From Hymenobacter sp. PAMC 26628 (GTDB lineage Bacteria; Bacteroidota; Bacteroidia; Cytophagales; Hymenobacteraceae), in the NCBI RefSeq assembly GCF_001562275.1, contig NZ_CP014304.1, forward strand, positions 2,480,001-2,544,000: a stretch of DNA of 64,000 bases, read 5' to 3'. This document shows, piece by piece, positions 16,903 to 24,104 of the stretch (position 1 is the stretch's first letter; every line of letters starts with the position of its first letter). The translations under genes and the position numbers were made by a program. The notes below the pieces were generated by a model that did not search any database, had not been told where the DNA came from, and was given only the letters and a program-made list of their open reading frames with translations.

Positions 16903-17004
16903 GCCAACCGGGCGGGCGGGTTTGCCGTTAACCACGGGCAAGGGCCGCGCGGACGCGGCGCGGTCCTTGCGTTCGTTTTGGTTTTCCACAACCCCCTCCC
17001 GACC

Positions 17005-17568
17005 ATGAACAACCGCCTTTCCTCCGGGGCCCTGGCCTGCCTGTTGGCCCTGGCGGCCCCCGCCGCCTGGGCCCAGCAAGTGGCCCTGCCGCCGGTGGCC
17101 GTGCAGGATAAAACCCAGCCCAGCCCCCGCCTCAACCCCGAAGCCACCAACCGCGCCGAGCGCCTGAGCGACTACATGGTGCGCGACCTGCACCTTAACG
17201 GCTACCAGGCCGCGCGCCTGCGCGCCATCAACGCCGACAAAACCACCAAGCTAGAGGACGCTGAGCGCCGCAACGCCAAGAATACGGCCGCCCTCGACCA
17301 GCAGCGCACCGGCATCCTGCACGAGCGCGACCAGGAGCTGAAAGCCGTGCTCAGCACCGACCAGTACTCCAACTACTACGATGCCCGCGGCCGCTACAAC
17401 AAGGCCGACCGCGACTACGCCAGCACCGCCAGCCAAGCGGCCACCCAGGCCCTCGTCAAGTCGGTACAGGACCCCACCCCGGCCCGCGCCAACAACGCCA
17501 CCATCGGCCCGGCCAACCCCAAAGCCACCACCCGCCCCGCCGGCAACCTGGGCCGCAACGCCCGCTAG
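17005..17568 (+). CDS. Periplasmic hypothetical protein, Spy-like helical
   Basis: A 187-residue exported protein with signal peptide MNNRLSSGALACLLALAAPAAWAQ. The mature part is charged and helical, with DLHLNGYQAARLRAIN and later LSTDQYSNYYDARGRY. These two LTxxQ-like segments recall the Spy/CpxP fold of periplasmic chaperones, but the match is weak. The C-terminal 30 residues are Pro/Ala/Asn-rich. The ATG at 17005 is preferred over a TTG at 16978. The stop codon is followed immediately by a 79-bp palindrome. Confidence 0.7.
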   Translation: MNNRLSSGALACLLALAAPAAWAQQVALPPVAVQDKTQPSPRLNPEATNRAERLSDYMVRDLHLNGYQAARLRAINADKTTKLEDAERRNAKNTAALDQQRTGILHERDQELKAVLSTDQYSNYYDARGRYNKADRDYASTASQAATQALVKSVQDPTPARANNATIGPANPKATTRPAGNLGRNAR

Positions 17569-17647
17569 CCCCAGTTGCAACAGGCCCACAAAAAAGCCCC
17601 GCTGGCACTGCCAGCGGGGCTTTTTTGTGGGCCTGTTGCAACTGGGG
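17569..17647. repeat. Perfect 79-bp palindrome with 1-base centre (39-bp arms), bidirectional terminator
   Basis: Arms 17569-17607 and 17609-17647 are exact reverse complements around a single C. The plus-strand stop codon ends at 17568 and the convergent gldC stop begins at 17651, so the palindrome fills the space between the two stops. The inner part (GCCCCGCTGGCA hairpin followed by TTTTTT) is an intrinsic terminator in both directions. Confidence 0.95.
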
Positions 17648-17650
17648 GCC

Positions 17651-17989
17651 CTAGCTCAGGCCCTGCTCCTGCTGGTCGAGGTAGTCGGACAGCTCCTTGC
17701 AGAGGGCCCGGATTTTCTTGGCCATCTCCACGTCGTTGGTGGCCGACACGATGTTTTCGGCCATCGAGCCCATATTGTCCACGCAAAAGCGCTTCATTTC
17801 GTCGGTCGGCATGTCCTTGGTCCAGAGGTCGATTTTCATCGTGCCCACCTGCTCGCGGTCCCACAAGGCAATGTTGATGGCCTTGGCAAAGTGAATATCG
17901 GGCCCCGCATCGGTGGCCGACCAGCTGATGGCTTCGGGCACTTTCTGGTCGTCGAGGGCAATGCTGAAGCGGATTTCGGATTTTTTCAT
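17651..17989 (-). CDS. gldC: Gliding motility protein GldC
   Basis: A 112-residue soluble protein matching GldC of gliding Bacteroidota, with ISWSATDAG near the N-terminus and the conserved core IDLWTKDMPTDEMKRF. GldC is a cytoplasmic accessory factor in gliding and type IX secretion whose exact role is unresolved. The ATG at 17987-17989 is used; a GTG one codon earlier is possible. The start codon is formed by the end of an inverted-repeat element (AATCAGTGATG). It follows dnaN on the same strand. Confidence 0.9.
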   Translation of the reverse strand: MKKSEIRFSIALDDQKVPEAISWSATDAGPDIHFAKAINIALWDREQVGTMKIDLWTKDMPTDEMKRFCVDNMGSMAENIVSATNDVEMAKKIRALCKELSDYLDQQEQGLS

Positions 17990-18137
17990 CACTGATTATT
18001 CGTGATTAACCGTGATTTCACTGATTAATCTTTGACTTATAATTTTAACCATTGGTACTGATTAATAATGATTAACCGTGATTTCGCTGGCTGTTGCTAA
18101 TCAGCGAAATCACGGTTAATCATTATTAATCAGTGAT
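17990..18137. repeat. Inverted-repeat element filling the dnaN-gldC spacer (33-bp perfect arms)
   Basis: Arms 18057-18089 and 18102-18134 are exact reverse complements with a 12-base loop. A partial third copy of the core GATTAACCGTGATTTC lies at 18004-18019. The element runs from directly after the dnaN stop (18138-18140) to the gldC start. The same core occurs at 29482-29620. Confidence 0.92.
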
Positions 18138-19262
18138 TTAAACGTAGTTGTTGAGCATCACCGGCATCACCAGCATCAGGATGCTCTCGTTGTCGTCGGC
18201 GGCGGCGGGCATTAGCAGGCCGGCGCGGTTGGGGGTGCTCAGCTCCAGGGTGATTTCCTCGGAGTCGATGTTGGAGAGCATTTCCTGCAGGAAGCGGGCG
18301 TTGAAGCCGATTTCCATGTCCTCGCCGTCGTACTGGCAGGCCAGGCGCTCGTTGGCCTCGTTGCTGAAGTCGAGGTCTTCGGCCGAAACCGTCAGCTCGG
18401 AGCCGGCCAGGCGCAGGCGCACCTGGTGGGTGGTTTTGTTGGAATAGATGCTGATGCGGCGCACCGAGTTCAGCAGCTCCTGGCGGTTGATGGTGAGCTT
18501 GTTGGGGTTGCTCACCGGAATCACGTTCTCGTAGTCGGGGTAGCGCTCGTCGATCAAGCGGCACACGAGGCGCATCTGGTTAAACGAGAAAAAGGCGTTG
18601 CTCTGGTTGAACTCAATGCGCACCGGGGCCGCCTCGGAGGGCAGCACGCCCTTGAGCAGGTTGAAGGCCTTGCGCGGGATAATGAGGTTGGCGGTTTGGC
18701 CGGCGCCCACGTCCTGGCGGCGGTAGCGCAGCAGGCGGTGGCCGTCGGTGGCCACGAAGGTGATTTGCGCGTCGGCCAGCTGCACCAGAATACCGGTCAT
18801 GGCGGGGCGCAGCTCGTCGGTGCTCACCGCGAAGATGGTTTTGTTGATGGCCCGGGCCAGCGACGACGACGGGATTTCGACCGGGGCCGAGCCCTTCACC
18901 ACCGGCACGCGGGGGAAGTCGGCGGCATTCTCGCCGGCCAGCTTGTAGCGCCCGTTGGCCGAGCCGATTTCGATGGTGTAGGTTTCCTCGTCGATGGTGA
19001 AGGTGACGGGCTGGTCGGGCAGGTTCTTGAGCGTATCGAGCAGGATGCGGGCGGGCGCGGCGATGCGGCCCCCGTCGCGGGCCTCCACGGGCAGCTCGGT
19101 AATCATGCTGGTTTCCAAATCGGAAGCCGTAATGGTGAGCTTGCCGGCTTCAATCTCGAAGAGGAAATTCTCGAGAATGGGCACCACGGGGTTGTTTGTA
19201 ACCACGCCGTTGATGCTCTGCAGCTGCTTGAGCAGGGCGGAGGACGAGACGATGAATTTCAT
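18138..19262 (-). CDS. dnaN: DNA polymerase III sliding clamp (beta subunit)
   Basis: Ring-shaped processivity factor for the replicative polymerase. The 374-residue protein starts MKFIVSSSALLKQLQ, has three clamp domains of about 120 residues, and ends with LMLVMPVMLNNYV, the MP-x-x-x C-terminal pattern that contacts the clamp-binding cleft. A perfect -7 box lies at 19290-19297. dnaA is not adjacent, which is common in this phylum. A longer reading to 19418 would pass through the promoter and is rejected. Confidence 0.97.
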   Translation of the reverse strand: MKFIVSSSALLKQLQSINGVVTNNPVVPILENFLFEIEAGKLTITASDLETSMITELPVEARDGGRIAAPARILLDTLKNLPDQPVTFTIDEETYTIEIGSANGRYKLAGENAADFPRVPVVKGSAPVEIPSSSLARAINKTIFAVSTDELRPAMTGILVQLADAQITFVATDGHRLLRYRRQDVGAGQTANLIIPRKAFNLLKGVLPSEAAPVRIEFNQSNAFFSFNQMRLVCRLIDERYPDYENVIPVSNPNKLTINRQELLNSVRRISIYSNKTTHQVRLRLAGSELTVSAEDLDFSNEANERLACQYDGEDMEIGFNARFLQEMLSNIDSEEITLELSTPNRAGLLMPAAADDNESILMLVMPVMLNNYV

Positions 19263-19289
19263 AAGACGAAGGCTAGGGTTGGGGGACGG

Positions 19290-19297
19290 CAAAGATA
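19290..19297 (-). promoter_or_regulatory. -7 box (TATCTTTG) of dnaN
   Basis: Perfect TAnnTTTG on the minus strand, 27 bases from the dnaN ATG. The spacer 19263-19451 shows nothing else recognisable. Confidence 0.7.
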
Positions 19298-19451
19298 CGC
19301 GGCCGCCCCGGGCTTTAGAAAGCGGACCGCCCGATCTTCGACCCAACACTGCGGCGCCTTTTAGGGCCCCAGACGTTATTCGTCGCGTCCGGCCTGGGCC
19401 CCGTGCAAATGCCCCCAACCTAAAGCACCCAAGGGCCCGCCCAAACCGCTA

Positions 19452-20105
19452 TTACCGCCCCTGGGCCATGTCCAACATTTGGCGCAGCAGCTGCTGCTGC
19501 TCTAGCAAGTGTTGGTTACGCATTTCGGCCAACGCCAATTGGTGCAACAGGTGCTGGGTTTGGAGCGCGGCACCAATGGCCACGTCGGCTGCGGGCGCTG
19601 GCGCCGGCGCCGGGGCCCCCACGAGTGGGGCGGATATCGGCAGCGCCACTGCTGGCGGCGCTGCCACTATCGGAGCAGCCTCAACCGCTGCTAGCGGCGG
19701 CGCGGCTGGCGGCGCCACCGAGCTAGCCGCCGGCTGCGTCGCACTAGCGGCGGGCGCTTCGGGGGCATCCTCGACCACTTGGGCGGCGAAGAGCGAGGGG
19801 GACTCGGGAGTCTTTTTCAGGGCTACGGCCGGTGCAGGCGTCACAGGTGGCGCGGTGGCGGCGGGGGTGGCCCTGGGGACCCCAGTAAGCAGCATGGGGC
19901 CCTGGCCCTCCATCAGCCAGTCCTTCGATACATTTGGGTAAACCTCGAAAACCTTGCATAACAGGTCGTAGCCGGGCTTGTTGCGCCCGTCGATGAGGTG
20001 CTGCACTACGCTGGCGGTTTTGCCCAGCGACTGCGCAAAGGCGTTTTTGGTCAGGCCAACTTCTTGGATGAGTTCGGCGAAGCGGAGGTTGACGGGGGCC
20101 AGCAT
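19452..20105 (-). CDS. XRE-family helix-turn-helix regulator with Pro/Ala-rich tail
   Basis: A 217-residue protein. Residues about 1-70 form an XRE helix-turn-helix (LRFAELIQEVGLTKNAFAQS, then LIDGRNKPGYDLLCKVFEVYP) ending in the Bacteroidota pattern SKDWLMEGQGPM. A long Ala/Pro/Val-rich linker follows (about 80-175), then a Gln/Leu-rich coiled coil (LLHQLALAEMRNQHLLEQQ), probably for oligomerisation. The start MLAPVNLRF at 20105 lies 27 bases after a perfect -7 box. The target genes are unknown. Confidence 0.85.
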   Translation of the reverse strand: MLAPVNLRFAELIQEVGLTKNAFAQSLGKTASVVQHLIDGRNKPGYDLLCKVFEVYPNVSKDWLMEGQGPMLLTGVPRATPAATAPPVTPAPAVALKKTPESPSLFAAQVVEDAPEAPAASATQPAASSVAPPAAPPLAAVEAAPIVAAPPAVALPISAPLVGAPAPAPAPAADVAIGAALQTQHLLHQLALAEMRNQHLLEQQQLLRQMLDMAQGR

Positions 20106-20132
20106 GAGGATTTGCACAAATGAGAAGTTGCG

Positions 20133-20140
20133 CAAATGTA
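20133..20140 (-). promoter_or_regulatory. -7 box (TACATTTG) of the XRE regulator
   Basis: Perfect TAnnTTTG on the minus strand in the 48-base gap behind the exported protein gene; a TTG start inside this box is therefore unlikely. Confidence 0.65.
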
Positions 20141-20153
20141 TAACAACCGGCGG

Positions 20154-21023
20154 CTACGGCTTTTTTGGGGCCCCGGCCGCGTCAGCCAGCGGCACCAGCG
20201 GGCCCCGGGGATGCACCCGCGCGTAGGGAAAGCGGTAGGTGTCGTCGGGCTCGAAGTTTTGGATGACGTGGGGCAGCTCGAACCGGTAGAACAGCAGCAG
20301 CGCCCGGGGCGTGAGGGCAAACTCGTTGAGGCCAACGGCCGCCGCGGCCTCGGGGCGGCTGGCCATTTCGAACACGACCTGCCGGGTGGCCGCGTTCCAG
20401 TGGAAGCGCTCGGCTAAGTCGGCCACCTCTGCCTTGTCGGCGGGGTCGGCGGCAATTTGGCCCAGGTGCTCGCCGACGCGCCGGCTGATGGCGCCCTGCA
20501 TCCGGCGCTGCAGCTGTTCGGGCGGGTCGGCCACCACGTCGACCAGGCGCAGGCCGCGGCCGGTGCGCAGGTCGAAGGTGGCGTGCTGGTCCGCTTGCGA
20601 GGGGTACGCCCCCATGTATTCCAGGTGGAACGCGAAGGAGAGCAGATAATTTTGGTTCAGCAGCACGTTGTAGTCGGCGCCCACGAACCCCTGGCCGTAG
20701 CGGCGCAAAACCTTCTGGTCGGTGTCGTACCGGCTTTCCCGGTCGGCCTGGCGCAATTGCTGCTGGGGCGTGGCCAGCAAATCGATGCCGTCGGCGTTGG
20801 CCCCGACGATGAGCCGGAGCAGCGCCCGGTTGATGCGCCGGGCTACGGCGGCGTCCGCCAGCTTCACCTGCGGCACCTTAAAGTCGGCCGCGGTCACGGC
20901 GTATACCTGCGCCCGGCCAGCCGCCACAGCCTGCGCCCGCGCCGGGGCCCCCAGCAGTACCGACCCCGCCCAAATCCCAAGCCCGCAAAGCGCCCGGACG
21001 GAACCCCAAAAAATCCGTTTCAT
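20154..21023 (-). CDS. Exported protein, DUF3298/RsiV-like
   Basis: A 289-residue protein with signal peptide (MKRIFWGSVRALCGLGIWAG to ARAQA). The central part has the pattern NYLLSFAFHLEYMGAYP followed by FDLRTGRGLRLVDVV, reminiscent of DUF3298 domains as in RsiV, which bind ligands such as lysozyme or peptidoglycan fragments. The match is by pattern only. The start codon lies inside a short dispersed repeat at 21007-21050. The permease gene ends 28 bases upstream on the same strand, so the two may be cotranscribed. Confidence 0.7.
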   Translation of the reverse strand: MKRIFWGSVRALCGLGIWAGSVLLGAPARAQAVAAGRAQVYAVTAADFKVPQVKLADAAVARRINRALLRLIVGANADGIDLLATPQQQLRQADRESRYDTDQKVLRRYGQGFVGADYNVLLNQNYLLSFAFHLEYMGAYPSQADQHATFDLRTGRGLRLVDVVADPPEQLQRRMQGAISRRVGEHLGQIAADPADKAEVADLAERFHWNAATRQVVFEMASRPEAAAAVGLNEFALTPRALLLFYRFELPHVIQNFEPDDTYRFPYARVHPRGPLVPLADAAGAPKKP

Positions 21024-21050
21024 CCGCTGAAATCCGTTTAATCTGCGGTC
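21007..21050 (-). repeat. Copy of the GACCGCAGATTAA dispersed element
   Basis: On the minus strand it reads GACCGCAGATTAAACGGATT and continues through CAGCGGATG into the next gene. It fills the 28-base spacer and supplies the start codon. A related copy is at 47586-47613. Confidence 0.6.
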
Positions 21051-21051
21051 C

Positions 21052-22290
21052 TTACTCGTAGCGCAGGCTTTCGATGGGGTCCAGCGCGGCGGCCTTGCCG
21101 GCCGGGTACGAGCCCGAGAGCAGGCCCACGCTCACGCAAATGACCAGGCCCACCAGCATCCAAAACCAGGGCACGTAGAACGAGCCGCTGCCGATGAGCA
21201 GCGCCACGCCGTTGCCCCCAATCACGCCCAACCCGATGCCCAGGGCCCCGCCGAGCACGCAAATCACGATGGCTTCGATAAGAAACTGCTGCCGGATTTG
21301 GATGGCCGTGGCCCCCAGGGCCTTGCGCACCCCAATTTCGCGGGTGCGCTCGGTAACGGACACCAGCATGATGTTCATCAGGGCAATGCTGGCCCCGAGC
21401 AGCGTAATAAAGGCGATGATGCCGCCCCCGACCCGCATTTTTCCCGAGAGGTCGTCGAGCTTGTTGGCCAGCGAGTCGCTGCTTTCAATCTCGAACGAAT
21501 CGGCTTGGCCCAGGCGGTCGTGGCGCACGTTGCGCATGATGCCGGTGGCTTGGTCGAGCAAGTAGGGCAACAGCTCCGGGCGGGTACTGGCCGTTTTCAA
21601 CGAGTAGGTGAGGGCCCCGGAGCGGGGCAGCTGGTTGCCGGTTTCGAGCGGCAGCAGGGCGATGCGGTCGGCCCCGCCCCCGCCCATGGTGCTGCCGCTG
21701 GGCGCCAGCAGGCCCACGATGAGGAAGCGACGGCCCAGGGCCGTGACGTATTTCCCCACCGGGGGTTGGCGCGGAAACAACTTCTCGCGGATTTCGTCGC
21801 CCACAATGGCCACGTTGGCCCCGCGCGTCAGCTCGCCCTGCGAGAAGCTGCGGCCCTGGGCCAGGTTGTAGCCCTGGATGCGCAGGTAGTTTTCGTCGCC
21901 GGCCACCACCTGCATGTTGGGGTTGGTCTTTTCGCCGTTGGCCTTGATCTCGGTGGCCCCGGAGATGAAAGCCGACACGCCCACCTCGGCCTCGGCGCCC
22001 AGCTGGGCCTTGTACTGGCGGGCCTGGAGCAGCGTGAGGGCCGGGTACTGCTTGCCCGACACGCCGCCGCGGCGCGAGCGGTTGTTGTAGCCCTTGGCCC
22101 GGATTTCGAACGAGTTGCTGCCCAGGCTGGCGAAGGTCGCGTTCAGCGAGTTCTTCATGGCGTCGATGCTGGTGAGGATGCCCACCAGGGCAAACAGGCC
22201 GATGCTGACGATGAGGGCCGTGAGCACCGTGCGCAGCAGGTTGCTGCGGATGGAGCGGAAGGCTTCGCGGATGTTTTCGAGCAGGTTCAT
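21052..22290 (-). CDS. MacB/FtsX-type ABC transporter permease
   Basis: A 412-residue inner-membrane protein with one N-terminal helix (about 19-42), a 230-residue periplasmic MacB_PCD domain, and three C-terminal helices (about 285-310, 335-358, 375-398). It contains the FtsX-family motif ERTREIGVRKALGA before the second helix. Such permeases couple to a LolD/MacB ATPase in lipoprotein transport, efflux or mechanotransmission. No ATPase gene is adjacent, so its partner is encoded elsewhere. The ATG at 22290 opens MNLLENIREAFRSIR, typical of the family. Confidence 0.92.
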   Translation of the reverse strand: MNLLENIREAFRSIRSNLLRTVLTALIVSIGLFALVGILTSIDAMKNSLNATFASLGSNSFEIRAKGYNNRSRRGGVSGKQYPALTLLQARQYKAQLGAEAEVGVSAFISGATEIKANGEKTNPNMQVVAGDENYLRIQGYNLAQGRSFSQGELTRGANVAIVGDEIREKLFPRQPPVGKYVTALGRRFLIVGLLAPSGSTMGGGGADRIALLPLETGNQLPRSGALTYSLKTASTRPELLPYLLDQATGIMRNVRHDRLGQADSFEIESSDSLANKLDDLSGKMRVGGGIIAFITLLGASIALMNIMLVSVTERTREIGVRKALGATAIQIRQQFLIEAIVICVLGGALGIGLGVIGGNGVALLIGSGSFYVPWFWMLVGLVICVSVGLLSGSYPAGKAAALDPIESLRYE

Positions 22291-22421
22291 GGCGGCGGGG
22301 GCGGGCGTTGGGGCCCCGGCGGGGGGCCCCGGGCCGCGCCAAAGTTCGGCGGCCGGCGCCTAACTTGAACCACCGTTGCAGCCGCCTCGTTGGGCGGGTG
22401 CGTCATTTTCCGAAAAAACTT

Positions 22422-23699
22422 ATGCGGCACCCGCGTTTTCTGTTTTCGTTTTGGCTGCTGCTGGCCGGCCTGCTGGGGCCCCTGGCGGCCCGCGCCAACC
22501 ACGTACTCATCCCGATGGACAACACCCAGAAGGAAGCCCTGAAGGCCTACGGCCTGGCCTTCTGGCTGTTGCAGCGCGAAGTGCCCGTGGACTGGCTCCT
22601 GAACTACCGCGGCGGCTCGTTTGCCTTCGACGTGACGCCGGGGGCCGAAACCGAGCTGGCCGCCCGCGGCGTGAGCTACTCAGTCATCAGCGAGGCGCAG
22701 TACAGCGGCATCCTGGCCGAAATCGCCGACGCCAACGCCAACATGGACGTGATGAAGCTGGAGAAGGTGCCCAAAATTGCGGTGTACACGCCCAAAGGCA
22801 AGCAGCCCTGGGACGACGCCGTGACGCTGGTGCTGGAATACGCCGAGATTCCGTACGACAAGATTTACGACGACGAAATACTGGGCGGCGTGCTGCCCAA
22901 GTACGACTGGCTGCACCTGCACCACGAAGACTTCACGGGCCAGTACGGCAAGTTTTACGCCACCTACCGCAACTACCCCTGGTACCAGCAGCAGGTGCGC
23001 GACGCCGAGGCCGCCGCCAAGCGCAACAACTTCGGCAAGGTGAGCCAGATGAAGGCCACGGTGGCCGTGAAAATGCAGGAATTCATTGCTGGGGGCGGCT
23101 TTTTGTTCGCCATGTGCTCGGCCACGGATAGCTACGACATTGCCCTGGCCGGCCTGGGCGTGGACATGGTGGAGAGCATGTACGACGGCGACCCCGCCGA
23201 CCCGCAGGCCCAGAGCAAGCTCAACTTCAACCGCTGCCTGGCCTTTCAAAACTTCCAGCTCGTGCGCGACCCCTACCGGTACGAGTATTCCAACATCGAC
23301 ATGGAGCCCTTCGAGCGGGGCCTGGGCGAGCAGAACGACTACTTCCAGCTCTTCACTTTTTCGGCCAAGTACGACCCCGTGCCCACCATGCTCACCCAAA
23401 ACCACGAAAAGGTTATCAAGGGCTTTATGGGCCAAACCACGGCCTTCCGCAAGAGCCTGGTGAAGTCCGACGTGGTGGTGATGGGCGACACCAAGCAGGA
23501 CGGCGAGGTGCGCTACCTGCACGGCACGCTGGGCAAGGGCACCTGGACCTTTTACGGCGGCCACGACCCCGAGGACTACCAGCACCTGGTGGGCGAGGAG
23601 CCCACCGACCTGGCCCTGCACCCCAACTCGCCCGGCTACCGCCTGATTCTCAACAACGTGCTGTTTCCGGCGGCCAAAAAGAAGAAGCAGAAAACCTAG
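22422..23699 (+). CDS. Exported conserved protein often named asparagine synthetase B
   Basis: A 425-residue protein with signal peptide MRHPRFLFSFWLLLAGLLGP... ending ARA. The mature protein has the conserved blocks VDWLLNYRGGSF, KIAVYTPKGKQPWDDAV and WLHLHHEDFTGQYG. Orthologs in Bacteroidota are labelled asparagine synthetase B, but no N-terminal nucleophilic Cys or ATP-pyrophosphatase loop is present and the protein is exported, so the label is not supported. The fold may be GATase-like. It is divergent from the permease gene, and an inverted repeat follows. Confidence 0.8.
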   Translation: MRHPRFLFSFWLLLAGLLGPLAARANHVLIPMDNTQKEALKAYGLAFWLLQREVPVDWLLNYRGGSFAFDVTPGAETELAARGVSYSVISEAQYSGILAEIADANANMDVMKLEKVPKIAVYTPKGKQPWDDAVTLVLEYAEIPYDKIYDDEILGGVLPKYDWLHLHHEDFTGQYGKFYATYRNYPWYQQQVRDAEAAAKRNNFGKVSQMKATVAVKMQEFIAGGGFLFAMCSATDSYDIALAGLGVDMVESMYDGDPADPQAQSKLNFNRCLAFQNFQLVRDPYRYEYSNIDMEPFERGLGEQNDYFQLFTFSAKYDPVPTMLTQNHEKVIKGFMGQTTAFRKSLVKSDVVVMGDTKQDGEVRYLHGTLGKGTWTFYGGHDPEDYQHLVGEEPTDLALHPNSPGYRLILNNVLFPAAKKKKQKT

Positions 23700-23717
23700 C
23701 CGGTTTGGGAATGTTGG

Positions 23718-23811
23718 AACGGGGAAGAGAAGCATCCCTGCGTCTCAGAATTGAACGACTTGTTCGGCCATCGTTCAGTTCTGAGACGCAGGGATGCTTC
23801 TCTTCCCCGTT
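23718..23811. repeat. 41-bp inverted repeat with one mismatch
   Basis: Arms 23718-23758 and 23771-23811 differ at one position (a T-G wobble in RNA) with a 12-base loop. The arm contains AGAAGCATCCCTGCGTCTC; the AGCAT core links it loosely to the family at 13755. It follows the exported-protein stop by 18 bases. Confidence 0.88.
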
Positions 23812-23871
23812 TCTAAAGCCAAAAAAATAAGTCAACCAACTACAAAGTAATTGAGGATTTTTAGAAGTTTA

Positions 23872-23979
23872 AACAGCACGTCATACTGACGAAAGAAGCA
23901 GCTTTTCCGCTGACTGATTTAATTTGATTGGGTAAATATTGCGGTGGAGCTGCTTCTTTAGGCAATACGACGTGCTGTT
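23872..23979. repeat. Imperfect MITE-like inverted repeat
   Basis: The 405-base spacer 23700-24104 holds this second element. Paired blocks AACAGCACGTC, AAAGAAGCAGCT and CCGC recur in reverse complement at the right end, separated by unpaired bulges, total about 108 bases. It encodes nothing. The remaining 125 bases up to the GH2 gene are AT-rich and probably hold its promoter, but no clean -7 box is seen. Confidence 0.7.
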
Positions 23980-24104
23980 GAGGGCTTTATCGACTGGGGC
24001 CCCATCCTACTCTTACTACTATATACTATAATTTTTCCTAGTTCGTTTCGTGGTTTCTGCCCACCTTGCGGTCCTAATTTATTGCTAAGCCTTATTTTTT
24101 ATCC

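Noticed and set aside
22422..23699. True asparagine synthetase B
   Set aside because: Exported, without N-terminal Cys or ATP pyrophosphatase motif; the common name is not supported.
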